DNA of 64,000 bases, taken from positions 620,001 through 684,000 of the forward strand of contig NZ_JAGQCW010000001.1 of assembly GCF_024346395.1 (NCBI RefSeq), read 5' to 3'. Each line of letters starts with the position of its first letter. The stretch's first letter is position 1. A program made the translations under genes and the position numbers. Positions 8,277 to 16,699 of the stretch are shown one piece after another. The DNA is from Cyanobium sp. AMD-g (GTDB lineage: Bacteria; Cyanobacteriota; Cyanobacteriia; PCC-6307; Cyanobiaceae). The notes beneath the pieces were generated by a model, which worked only from the letters and a program-made list of their open reading frames with translations, ran no database searches and had not been told where the DNA came from.

Positions 8277-10202
8277 TCAGGTCAACACATGCCCTGAATC
8301 GATCTCCTGATGCATCCACATGCTCCGGTAAGCCCCTCCTGCTGCAAGCAGGCTGTTGTGGGTGCCGCGCTCAATCACCCGGCCTGCCTCCAGCACCAGG
8401 ATCTGATCAGCCCGCACGATCGTGCTCAGCCGATGGGCGATCACCAGCACCGTGTGGTTGCGCTCAAACCGCTCAATGGCCTCCTGCACCAGCCGCTCGC
8501 TCTGGGTATCGAGGGCACTGGTGGCCTCATCGAGGATCAGCAGCTCTGGATCACGCAGGATCGCTCTCGCCAGCGACAACCGCTGGCGCTGGCCCCCGCT
8601 CAGCCGGTAGCCCCGCTCCCCCACCAAGGTGTCATAACCGTGGGGCAGACTTTGGATAAAGTCGGCCGCCTGGGCAGCGCTGCAGGCAGCTTCGATTTGG
8701 GCCCTGCTCACACCTGGCGTGCCAAAGGCGACGTTTTCGGCAATGCTGTCGTTAAACAGGAAAGTGTCCTGGCTCACCACTCCCAGCCGATGCTGCCAGC
8801 TGGCCAACTCCAGTTGCTTGAGCGGCGAACCATCAATCAGGATCTGCCCCCTCGTGGGGTCATAAAGCCCGGTGATCAGATCGGCGATAGAACTCTTGCC
8901 AGCACCACTCTGCCCGACAAGAGCCAGCATCTGCCCCTTAGGCAGCGTGAAGGAAACGTTTCGCAAGGCCGGAGGCAGATCCGGTGAATACTGCAGGCTG
9001 ACGTCATCGAATTGGATCGCTTGATGAAGCACGACAAACGGCGTTCCGCGGATGCTACGAAATTGCTTCGTCTCTGGCGAAAGGATGTCGTTCAGCCTCT
9101 GAATCCGACCTTTGTTATCGGCCAGTGAATTCAGATTGATTGCCAAAATACTGATTCTTCCGTTGAGCTTCTGAAGGGCCAGTACAAACGTGGCCAGGCT
9201 GGGAAGTACATCGGTGCCACTGCCGCCCAAAAGCAACAGGCTCAGCGCCGCGATCAAAGCAATCGCCAAAATTGGCAAAAAGCTTGAAAATGGTCCCACA
9301 ACAGCCATTCGCCTTGCTTGGCCACGCAACTGCCTTTCCAGTTCCCCCATGCCTGCCCGCAGACGACTGTCGGCGGCGTCGAGTTGGCCGGTGCTATGCA
9401 GCAGGCGCAGACCCTGAAGATCTTCCGTGATGCGTCTGCTGATCGCTACCTGGGACTGGGTCACACCCATGGATCCAGCACGGATACGAGGCAGCAGGCG
9501 CTTTTGCACCAGTGTGATCAGCCCGCCCATGATCAGCACCGCCAGCAACAGCCAGGGGGAGATGCTCAGGAGCACCCCCAGATAGGTGGCACACAACAAC
9601 AGACCCACCAGCATCATGCTGGTTTCCTCAATCTGGACGCGTATCGCCTCGGGCCCCTGGGCGGCGTAGTCGGTGAGGTCACCAACCTTATAGTTGCTGG
9701 CGCAAGGAAAGCTCAGGCTCAACACCTGGCTGTGAATGCGGACCGTAACCAGCGCCCGGCAGCGAGCGGAAAAGTAGTCCACGCTAACCTGGTTGATGTA
9801 GCGACTGAGGCTCTGCATCGCCTGAAGCAGCACTGCCAGCGCCAGAAGGCCGAGAAACAGTGGCGTGGAAGGCAGCTGATTCAGCCATGCACCCACGGCC
9901 GGCATCCAGCCCAGCAAAGGGGCGCTGCCCCAGTTAAACGGCGTACCCGCCGGGGCCGAGAGCACCTCCACCGCCAGGAACACAACTCCCAAGGTGGCTC
10001 CCTCGCTGAAGGCACCCACAACATTGGTACCCAGATTGAGTGCGATCAGCCGCCACTGCTGGCGCGCCGTCTGGCGGATCAACTGGGCTGCGGGTTCCTG
10101 GCTGAGGAAAGGTTGCAGCAGCCATCCCAGCAAGAATGGTTTTGTAGGCGTAGAGGAAGTCAATCGTGATGGAGTTGGAGGAGGCGCTGAAGGTGGGGCC
10201 AT
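8277..10202 (-). CDS. ABC exporter, fused membrane and ATPase domains
   Basis: The product is 641 aa. Hydrophobic segments between roughly residues 50 and 340 form the six-helix exporter domain. The ATPase follows with Walker A GQSGAGKS (about 430-437), signature LSGGQ (about 534) and Walker B LLILDEATSALD (about 555), then an H-loop in IAHRLST. This is the MsbA/PglK half-transporter design, working as a homodimer. In a polysaccharide island it most likely flips a lipid-linked glycan or lipid, which is inference. It ends 338 nt from the IS21 remnant and is GC-richer than the glycosyltransferases, suggesting a different origin from them. Confidence 0.9.
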   Translation of the reverse strand: MAPPSAPPPTPSRLTSSTPTKPFLLGWLLQPFLSQEPAAQLIRQTARQQWRLIALNLGTNVVGAFSEGATLGVVFLAVEVLSAPAGTPFNWGSAPLLGWMPAVGAWLNQLPSTPLFLGLLALAVLLQAMQSLSRYINQVSVDYFSARCRALVTVRIHSQVLSLSFPCASNYKVGDLTDYAAQGPEAIRVQIEETSMMLVGLLLCATYLGVLLSISPWLLLAVLIMGGLITLVQKRLLPRIRAGSMGVTQSQVAISRRITEDLQGLRLLHSTGQLDAADSRLRAGMGELERQLRGQARRMAVVGPFSSFLPILAIALIAALSLLLLGGSGTDVLPSLATFVLALQKLNGRISILAINLNSLADNKGRIQRLNDILSPETKQFRSIRGTPFVVLHQAIQFDDVSLQYSPDLPPALRNVSFTLPKGQMLALVGQSGAGKSSIADLITGLYDPTRGQILIDGSPLKQLELASWQHRLGVVSQDTFLFNDSIAENVAFGTPGVSRAQIEAACSAAQAADFIQSLPHGYDTLVGERGYRLSGGQRQRLSLARAILRDPELLILDEATSALDTQSERLVQEAIERFERNHTVLVIAHRLSTIVRADQILVLEAGRVIERGTHNSLLAAGGAYRSMWMHQEIDSGHVLT

Positions 10203-10238
10203 GCGGGGGCTACTGAATCAACTCAGGCTTAAAAAGAG

Positions 10239-10790
10239 ATTATCGTTGTACATCTTCACGACAACCTCTCGAATTGGCCGACTGGTGGCCCACCCGAGCT
10301 CCTGATAGATCCCCGAGGGTTGATGGCAGAATAATTGAGACCAGCTGGGCGATTCAGGGCCTCGACGGACTCCAGATGATCGGCAAGATCCAGATCAGCC
10401 ACCGCAAAGGCTTCGTGGGCAAACTGCTTCAAGGATATGGTTGTACCGAAAGCGATCAGATAATCATTTGATCTTTCAGTCTGAAGCATCAACACCATCG
10501 TTATGACGTAATCCGATGCCCAGCTCCAGACACGCCAGATGTGGAGGTTGCCCAGCTCAATCGTGCTGGCCTAGCCGGCCTTGATCGCCCGCACGCCTTC
10601 GATGATCTTCTGGGTCACAAACCGTTTCGGGCGCAGCGGTGATTCGTGGTTGGCCAGGATGCCCGTGCAGGCATGCATGCCGTAGGCCTCCCGATAGGTG
10701 GCCACCTGCCAGAACGCCGCCGCCTTGGCCACCGCATAGGGGGCGAGTAAGACGCATCTCCTTCGCTGGGTAGATTCGCCAGACGGCAAA
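10239..10790 (-). pseudogene. gmd remnant, C-terminal part
   Basis: The minus strand repeats the last two thirds of the intact gmd at 12171-13127, including [39 protein letters not shown] and DYLIAFGTTISLKQFAHEAF. It is broken by at least one in-frame amber (the Leu codon of GLAS has become TAG near 10572) and by frame changes towards the 3' end. The first third of the gene is absent. The middle 180 nt is almost identical to the intact gene, whereas the 3' end has drifted considerably. See also the N-terminal remnant at 14.2-14.3 kb. Confidence 0.85.
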
Positions 10791-10860
10791 AGATCACCCT
10801 GAACACATTATCGTGAGAAATGGGCGGATCAACGCCTAGGCCGCTCCGATAAAGAAAGGA

Positions 10861-11007
10861 CTGTTTGTCGCTCACGGTGATGTCGCGCCAGGCCAGGATC
10901 GCAAACTGCTCCCGATAGCGCCAAAGATCTTTCCAGTACTGCTTCTCAATTCAGTTGGGCTCGAGCACCAGCCATTGCTTGGCCGGGTCGCGGGAGGTGG
11001 CAGGCAT
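10861..11007 (-). pseudogene. ABC-2 polysaccharide export permease, N-terminal remnant
   Basis: The minus strand from the ATG at 11007 reads MPATSRDPAKQWLVLEPN, then a TGA stop, then IEKQYWKDLWRYREQFAILA and WRDITVSDKQ. This is the amphipathic N-terminus of the Wzm/TagG-type permeases that export O-antigen or capsule. Similarity stops after about 49 codons, just where the first membrane helix should start. The ATG overlaps the TGA of the upstream acyltransferase (TGATG), so the permease was once translationally coupled to it. The cognate ATPase is not in the window. Confidence 0.7.
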
Positions 11008-12170
11008 CAGGGCGTCGTTGATGGTTTGGTCTTGACGTCAAACGTGCTGCCCAGCTGCCTCGCCAGTTGGTGGGTGGGCAATTCAACCCAACAATAAAAG
11101 CACCACGCCATCGGAATCACCAGCAGCGTAGCCATGGTGGGAACAAGGAAACTCTCCGGCTTGGAGCCAAAACTATGTACCCAGGCCGTACCAGCCAGCT
11201 TGAAGAGTGGAAAATGAAGAAGGTAGAAGGAATAGGAGACCGTGCCAATCAACACCATGGGAGGGACCCACCAGTGCCGCACTTCGAAAAAGCGAGTACC
11301 AGGGCCAATCACCCATAACAGCAGTAGAAAGGAAACCACCGCCCAGCCATAGTGTAAGAAGAACACATCCACACCAGCAAAACCAGCCACCATCGTGCAA
11401 GTAGCCGTTCCCGCCATCACAAACCAATACCAGCCCGACCATGTCGGCAAATGCCTCCTGGCATAGGCTTCAGCCAGCCAGGCTCCAGAGCCCCAGATCA
11501 CTGCATATTTAAAGATCGTGATGGTTGCCTGACCATAACCAAGTTCAAACATGATCACACCCATCGCCGCCATCAAGAGTGTGAAGGCGGAGGCTCCCGA
11601 TGCTCCTCGACTGCGAAAAATCCAAAGCAGGATGGGGTAAAGGATATAAGCCTCAACTTCCACCGGAATCGTCCATAAGGATGGATTGATGGCAATCTGC
11701 CTGCCTCCATAGATCCAGTTCTGAACCATCACGGAACTGGCAGCATACACATTCAATTCACCTGATTGATCGCCTCCGGCACTGAAGAATATTAGAGCAG
11801 CAAGTAGACAGAGAAGCAAGGTGACCAGGTAAGCGGGATAAATCCGCATGAATCTCCTGACCGCGTAAGCTCCCCAGTTGATGGGGAGATTCTTGCTGGC
11901 ATTGGGCAAGTGAATGCAAAAGCCGCTGAGAACAAAAAAAAGCATCACAACACCCCCCATCTGTGAAACAGGTAGGGAAAGATAGCTCAGTAATCGGTCA
12001 AATAATGAATAGGAAGATGGGTTTGCCTGTATCGCCTTGAATCCGACCCAAAGATCGACACGTGAGTGAAACCACGCCACTCCAAGAGCAGCCATCCCAC
12101 GCAGGACATCAAGACCAATGAGCTTGGGAGCGCTGCCAAGTGGCTGAACAGTAGCAAGCCTTTCCACCAA
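11007..12170 (-). CDS. Acyltransferase family 3 membrane protein
   Basis: The product is 387 aa and strongly hydrophobic, with about ten membrane segments. It starts with the family hallmark IGLDVLRGMAALGVAWFHSR, in which R and H are the conserved catalytic-site residues, and has LFFVLSGFCIHLP with the SGF motif near residue 85. These proteins O-acylate sugars of lipopolysaccharides, capsules or peptidoglycan using cytoplasmic acyl donors. It directly abuts gmd (stop and start adjacent at 12170/12171), so the two are probably one operon; O-acetylation of the glycan is the likely role. Confidence 0.88.
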   Translation of the reverse strand: MVERLATVQPLGSAPKLIGLDVLRGMAALGVAWFHSRVDLWVGFKAIQANPSSYSLFDRLLSYLSLPVSQMGGVVMLFFVLSGFCIHLPNASKNLPINWGAYAVRRFMRIYPAYLVTLLLCLLAALIFFSAGGDQSGELNVYAASSVMVQNWIYGGRQIAINPSLWTIPVEVEAYILYPILLWIFRSRGASGASAFTLLMAAMGVIMFELGYGQATITIFKYAVIWGSGAWLAEAYARRHLPTWSGWYWFVMAGTATCTMVAGFAGVDVFFLHYGWAVVSFLLLLWVIGPGTRFFEVRHWWVPPMVLIGTVSYSFYLLHFPLFKLAGTAWVHSFGSKPESFLVPTMATLLVIPMAWCFYCWVELPTHQLARQLGSTFDVKTKPSTTP

Positions 12171-13127
12171 TTAAAATACCTCATCTCGATACATCTTCCC
12201 CACAATCTCCCGCACCGTACGCTTGGATTGCCAGCCCAGATCAGCCGCAATGTGCTGGGGCTTCATGGCCGAATATTCCAGATCTGCCGGGCGTTTCAGC
12301 GCCTCCACCGACACCAGGTGCTCCGCCAGATCCAGATCCGCCGCTGCAAAGGCCTCCTGGGCAAATTGCCGCAGGGAGGTGGTGGTGCCAGAGGCGATCA
12401 GGTAGTCGCTCGGCGAATCAGCCTGCAGCATCAACGCCATCGCCTGCACATAATCAGGCGCCCAGCCCCAGTCGCGCCAGATGTCGAGGTTGCCCAGCTC
12501 AATCGTGCTGGCCAAGCCGGCCTTGATTGCCCGCACGCCTTCGATGATCTTCTGTGTCACAAACCGCTTCGGGCGCAGCGGTGATTCGTGGTTGGCCAGG
12601 ATGCCCGTACAGGCATGCATGCCGTAGGCCTCTCGATAAGTGGCCACCTGCCAGAACGCCGCTGCTTTGGCTACCGCATAGGGGCTGCGTGGCCGCAGCG
12701 GAGTGTCTTCCGTAGCGGGCTGATCACCCGTCTGGCCGAAGCACTCCGAACTGCCGGCACTGAAAAAGCGGATGCCGCCGCCCAGGTAGCGGATCACCTC
12801 CAGCAGGTTGAGCGTGGCCTCAGCGATCGACTCCATGCACTCCACCGGCTGATCAAACGACAGCCCCACGCTGGTTTGCCCCGCCAGGTTGTAGATCTCC
12901 TGAGGCTGGGCGCTGCTCACCACCTTCAGCACACTGCGGAAGTCGTTGGGTGCCAGCGAGAGCAGCTGAACATCAGCAGCCACGCCGAGCCGCTCCAGAC
13001 GGGATAGATCGGCCATCTGGGCGTCACGGCTGGTGCCCACCACCCGGTAGCCCGAGCTGAGAAGGTGATGGGCCAAATATGCGCCGTCTTGCCCGGTCAC
13101 ACCGGCGATCAGGGCGGTTTTGGCCAT
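12171..13127 (-). CDS. gmd: GDP-mannose 4,6-dehydratase
   Basis: The product is 318 aa, an extended short-chain dehydrogenase. It has the NADP-binding GVTGQDGAYLAHHLL at the N-terminus, a substrate block SAGSSECFGQ near residue 123, and the catalytic Y-x3-K in SPYAVAKAA near 150. [16 protein letters not shown] and DIWRDWGWAPDYVQAM are diagnostic GMD blocks. The enzyme makes GDP-4-keto-6-deoxymannose, precursor of fucose, rhamnose or perosamine sugars; no follow-on reductase or aminotransferase is in view. It is GC-richer than the glycosyltransferases and shares nearly identical sequence with a broken copy 2 kb away. Confidence 0.92.
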   Translation of the reverse strand: MAKTALIAGVTGQDGAYLAHHLLSSGYRVVGTSRDAQMADLSRLERLGVAADVQLLSLAPNDFRSVLKVVSSAQPQEIYNLAGQTSVGLSFDQPVECMESIAEATLNLLEVIRYLGGGIRFFSAGSSECFGQTGDQPATEDTPLRPRSPYAVAKAAAFWQVATYREAYGMHACTGILANHESPLRPKRFVTQKIIEGVRAIKAGLASTIELGNLDIWRDWGWAPDYVQAMALMLQADSPSDYLIASGTTTSLRQFAQEAFAAADLDLAEHLVSVEALKRPADLEYSAMKPQHIAADLGWQSKRTVREIVGKMYRDEVF

Positions 13128-13304
13128 ATCAGCCCAAGCCCCCTTGAGTCTGCTCCGCCGTCAGTGAGTTGACCGCGCCTCTCAAGACACGAAGCACTAC
13201 ATAACTTTCTTTGGTCGCATCCATATCAATGAGAATTATGGCGGAAACTATCTGATTTGGAAAGACAAGCCAGGTTCGGAATAAACCTCCCAGCAATGCA
13301 AAAC

Positions 13305-14111
13305 TTAATCTTTTGGGATGGCTGTCCACTCGACCAACTCACCAGACGTAGACCCTTGCGGGAAAGATGAATATCCCATTGACTGCAAGAACTCTTGAGC
13401 CGCGTTAAGCGGAATCCCAAGTTGCCGCAATCGCGGTTTGTTTTGTTCAAAACAGACCTCTTTCACAACCTTTGCTTTGAAAAGTTTCTCGGAACCCATC
13501 AGCGCCCAAGCATCAGCCCCTTCAATATCGACCTTAAGAAGCGATATAGGCTTAGACGAGGAAACAACTTGATCAATTCGAACGACTTCGACGTCCACTC
13601 CTTCGCCTCCATTTCCAAATCCAAATCCAAATCCGCCCTAGCCAGTTTGCTCTACCGGCCCAAGACTAAACTTCATTGTACCGGATTCCTGGCCTGCGGC
13701 AACAGGGAAAACCTCTATTCTAGACTCCAAACCATTCTGCCTGATATTCCTATTCAAAATCGGGATATTTCTCGGGGAGGCTTCAAAGGCAACGCATCTG
13801 TTCTCCTTATTCAATGCAGCCCAGAGCAAAGAAAAGTATCCAAGGTTTGCGCCCACATCAACAAGAATGCCACCTCGTTGCGCCAGACGAGCAACGCGCT
13901 GTGTCAATCTAGACTCGTATACTCCAGTAAATGCAATAATGTCCGAGATAAGATCGCCAGGGACCAAGTCCATGAACACATCTGGAGCGTAACAAAGAGG
14001 GGCTGACTGGTACAGACTCTGATATCGATCGTGTTTGCCCAAGTAAAGCCTATAAAATGCGGAGAGCCTCAACGACTCTGGAACCAGTCTCAGCAACAAC
14101 GGTCTTTTCAT
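13305..14111 (-). pseudogene. FkbM-family methyltransferase interrupted by one amber codon
   Basis: Codons 1-157 (from 14111) include the SAM-binding GGILVDVGANLGYFSLLWAA and CVAFEASPRNIPILNRNI. A TAG stop follows at 13640-13638. The same frame continues without any shift through a glycine-phenylalanine repeat (GGFGFGFGNGGEG) into VDVEVVRIDQV, ISLLKVDIEGADAWALMG and the family C-terminus, ending at 13305. With the stop read through the protein would be 268 aa, normal for FkbM. The family methylates sugar hydroxyls. Either the gene is freshly inactivated, the amber is read through, or a GTG restart at 13598 gives a separate C-terminal piece. Confidence 0.85.
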
Positions 14112-14199
14112 GGTAGAAGCACAGCAAAGTCATGCAAATTGACTTGTTCTTTAGAAGAATGTGGGTGGAATCTTCCTGAATCATTGGACGGGAAAAGCG

Positions 14200-14327
14200 A
14201 ATTTTGGCCGTAGCGATTCTTGGCCGCTCCAGCCGCGATAGATCCGGCAGCCCAAGCCGAGCTAGTGGTGGGCCAAGTAGGCACCGTCCTAGCCGGTGAC
14301 TCAGGCGATCAGGGCTGTCTTTGTCAT
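14200..14327 (-). pseudogene. gmd remnant, N-terminal part
   Basis: From the ATG at 14327 the minus strand reads MTKTALIA-stop-VTG-stop-DGAYLAHH-stop-L, which is the intact Gmd N-terminus (MAKTALIAGVTGQDGAYLAH) with three in-frame stops. Similarity to the intact gene continues weakly to about 14200 (the R-L-E-R region). It complements the C-terminal remnant at 10.2-10.8 kb: together they are the two ends of one older gmd lying on either side of the intact gene, in the same orientation. Confidence 0.8.
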
Positions 14328-14351
14328 CAGGGTTCTTTGTTGCTGTCGGCA

Positions 14352-14787
14352 TCGCAGTGTTGGAGCAACTTCGAGTTCATCGCTAAATCCACCTCGTCCG
14401 AAACAGCTATCACCGCCATAACCGCAAGGTCATTGAGACGCCATACAACCAGCTAAGGCAACCAAGCCCACACATGCTGTAAGTGAACATACCAAAGGTA
14501 TTGGAGCTGGTCCGGACGCGAGCGGGGCTCCAGCGTCTCAGGATGCACAGATTTAAGCAGCCTTTTCCTTGTTGTGGGCTCCCGGATGTGCCGATGTCAG
14601 CACAAGGCCCCGCGCAAGGCTCGCCACCACCAGTCCATCGAATGGCTCTGGTATCAACTCAGACATCATCGGAGAACCGTGGCGGAATTCACCAAACCTT
14701 CCCCTGTTGTTCTTCAGCTCCGGCGGCAGCACCTGGATTGGGGCCGGTCGTACACAGGGATACGCCCAGCTTGATGAGCGAGGCTGG
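14352..14787. other. Gene-free spacer
   Basis: About 435 nt between the gmd remnant and the toxin-like gene. Open frames here are short and read like chance sequence in all six frames. I found no RNA gene, repeat or clear promoter. It marks the shift from the AT-richer polysaccharide island to GC-rich sequence. Confidence 0.5.
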
Positions 14788-15183
14788 TCAGCCGCTGAAG
14801 GGATCGATCAGCCCGATCGTGGTGTCACGGAAGTGGCGCCCGTTGCCCGTCGCCAGGCCGGCGCCATGGGCCAGGGCGATACCGGCGATCAACGTGTCGC
14901 GCAGATCCACAGGGCGGCCCAGGGCCTTGCGCCGGGCCGCCAACTGGGCAGCCTTCTGGGCCGCTACCCCATCGAGCGGGGCGACGCGCTCCTGGATCAG
15001 CTGTTCCATGAGCTGGTTGAGGCCCTGCTCCAAGGCCTGGCGGCGCTTGCCATCCGGGTGAATCGCTGTCCCGTAGCGGAGTTCAAACAGCACCACACTG
15101 GGCAGCCATACCTGCCGCACGTCCTGATCATCCAGCCATCGCAGCATCACGGCCGACACGACGTTGGTGTTAAGCAGGATCAC
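14788..15183 (-). CDS. PIN-domain (FitB/VapC-like) toxin with altered active site
   Basis: The product is 131 aa, normal for a PIN ribonuclease toxin. Family blocks are present: MILLNTNVVSA, LPSVVLFELRYGTA, RRKALGRPVDLRDTLIAGIA, HGAGLATGNGRHF and LIDPFSG. The family normally has Asp in MILLDTN and Asp in NVRDF; here these are Asn (residue 5) and His. The Glu of FELRYG and the Asp of RDTLIA remain. PIN enzymes need their acidic residues to bind the metal that cuts RNA, so the toxin is probably weak or dead. It overlaps the antitoxin stop by 4 nt (ATGA), the usual layout. Confidence 0.82.
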   Translation of the reverse strand: MILLNTNVVSAVMLRWLDDQDVRQVWLPSVVLFELRYGTAIHPDGKRRQALEQGLNQLMEQLIQERVAPLDGVAAQKAAQLAARRKALGRPVDLRDTLIAGIALAHGAGLATGNGRHFRDTTIGLIDPFSG

Positions 15184-15386
15184 GGCTCAAAAAGCCCTGG
15201 GGCCGGGGCCTCGCCGCGCCATTCAGTGATCGGCTCCTCGAGCTCTGCCTCCGCAAACAGCGCGGCCATGCGATGACCCAGGCCCTGCGGGTGTTCGGCA
15301 GAGGCCTGCTCACTGGCCAGGGCCTGACGCTGGATCAGCCTGGCCTCCTCCTCCTCCATGCTGCGGCCATGGCGCTGGGCTTCCAC
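15180..15386 (-). CDS. FitA/VapB-like antitoxin, N-terminus apparently lost
   Basis: From a GTG at 15386 the frame gives 68 aa with AQRHGRSMEEEEARLIQRQA, the second helix of a ribbon-helix-helix antitoxin of the FitA type, followed by an acidic toxin-binding tail (AELEEPITEWRGE). The usual first strand (about 15-20 residues, the DNA-contacting ribbon) is not readable upstream in any frame; the in-frame upstream codons give no similar sequence. The start is therefore uncertain and autoregulation may be lost. It is coupled to the toxin by a 4-nt overlap. Confidence 0.7.
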   Translation of the reverse strand: MEAQRHGRSMEEEEARLIQRQALASEQASAEHPQGLGHRMAALFAEAELEEPITEWRGEAPAPGLFEP

Positions 15387-15523
15387 TATCGCAAGGGCCG
15401 GAATCCAACCGCTTTGGTGGGCACTGGCGGTCCTGCGGCGGTGCCGATTTCAGAACAGCCGTACGCCCGCCTTACGCCACGGCCGGCAGGATCAACCCAC
15501 CGAAGCCCAATCTCCAGCGTTCG

Positions 15524-16699
15524 ATGGCACAGAGCCTGCCAACGCACGCCTTGCTGTCGCTCCAGAGCGTCCTGCGGCAGGTGATGGCGTGCGAGGGAGG
15601 CAGGGCCGCCGATCCGGTGATCGTGGCTGATCCGGCGGCCTTTGAAGCTGCCGTGGAGAGGCATCGCCTGGCGGTCGTGCTGGCGCCCTACGCGGAACGG
15701 CTGGGGTTACCGCCAGACACCACAGCCATTCTGGCGAGGCAGGCCCGCCAAACCCAGATGGCGGCGATGCCCCTGATCGCCCTGGCTCGCGAGGCCATGG
15801 CAGCCCTGGCCTCGGCAGGGGTTCCAGTGCTGCTGTTCAAGGGCCCAGCGCTGGCCGTTCAGACCACCGGCCAGGACACCAACCGCGGCAGCGGTGATCT
15901 CGATCTGTTCGTGGCGTCTGGGGATCTTGCTGAGGCCCGCACGGCCCTGGAGTCCATCGGTTTCCGGCAGCCCCCCGGACTGTTTCCCCGAGAGCTGGAA
16001 TCGTTCTGGGGGCGCTACGCCCGCTGGGCGTCCTATGAACTGAGCCTGCTTCGCGGCAGCGAGCTCATTGAGCTGCACTGGAGTCTGGCCCCCTGCCGTG
16101 CCCCGCTGCCCGGCTTCCCATCAGCCTGGCAGGAACGCCAGTGGATCAACCTCGGCGGCCAAGCCTTTCCCACCCTCAGCCGGCGCCATGCCTTCCTGCA
16201 TGCCTGCGCCCATGCCGCCAAGGATCAGTGGATGAGCCTGCGCAGCCTGGTGGACATCGATCGGCTGGCACGACTGCAACCGCTGGACGAGCAGGCGCGC
16301 CTGCGGCGTCTGGCCTGCGTCAGGCTCAGCTGCGCTGCCGCCCACCAAGCCACCGGGAGCCCCTATCTCCTGGCCTACACCGACCGGAACCGGCGGGACT
16401 GCCAATGGGCCTTGAACCGCGCCCAATGGGCCCAAATGCGGAGTGAGCTCCTGGAAGCCGATGGCCCCTGGCGGCCGTGGCATTGGACCGGCACCATTCA
16501 CCGCCTGGCCCGGCTCAGTCCATCACCGCTGGACTGGCTGCGGACGCTGGCGTTTTTCAGCCTTCCGCCAAGGGCGTTCAGCAATCCGGAAACCGACCAG
16601 GACCTTGGGCTGGCAGGGATGGTTCGCGCCCGCTGCGGGCACCTGCGGGAGCGACTGCGGGAAACCAGGCGCCATCCATTGAATCGCCATCAACTCTGA
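15524..16699 (+). CDS. Nucleotidyltransferase-family protein of lasso-peptide loci (PF14907 type)
   Basis: The product is 391 aa. The nucleotidyltransferase-like region spans roughly residues 85-160 with VPVLLFKGPALA and the acidic motif GSGDLDLFV, then IELHWSL and RHAFLHACAHAAKDQWMSLR further on. This is the layout of the 'putative nucleotidyltransferase' family that recurs in lasso and related RiPP clusters. Its role in those clusters is not settled; modification of the peptide by transfer of a nucleotide or similar group has been proposed. GC-rich. It ends 10 nt inside the convergent RRE gene. I assign it to the locus from position and family. Confidence 0.78.
   Translation: MAQSLPTHALLSLQSVLRQVMACEGGRAADPVIVADPAAFEAAVERHRLAVVLAPYAERLGLPPDTTAILARQARQTQMAAMPLIALAREAMAALASAGVPVLLFKGPALAVQTTGQDTNRGSGDLDLFVASGDLAEARTALESIGFRQPPGLFPRELESFWGRYARWASYELSLLRGSELIELHWSLAPCRAPLPGFPSAWQERQWINLGGQAFPTLSRRHAFLHACAHAAKDQWMSLRSLVDIDRLARLQPLDEQARLRRLACVRLSCAAAHQATGSPYLLAYTDRNRRDCQWALNRAQWAQMRSELLEADGPWRPWHWTGTIHRLARLSPSPLDWLRTLAFFSLPPRAFSNPETDQDLGLAGMVRARCGHLRERLRETRRHPLNRHQL

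Noticed and set aside
13601-13637. GGATTT hexamer repeat in the FkbM gene as a slip-strand phase-variation switch
   Set aside because: A 6-nt unit keeps the frame when its number changes, so it cannot switch the gene on and off; the lesion is a point amber codon.
15387-15480. A missing antitoxin N-terminus in another frame upstream of 15386
   Set aside because: All three minus-strand frames were read; none gives a ribbon-helix-helix strand before AQRHGRSMEEE.
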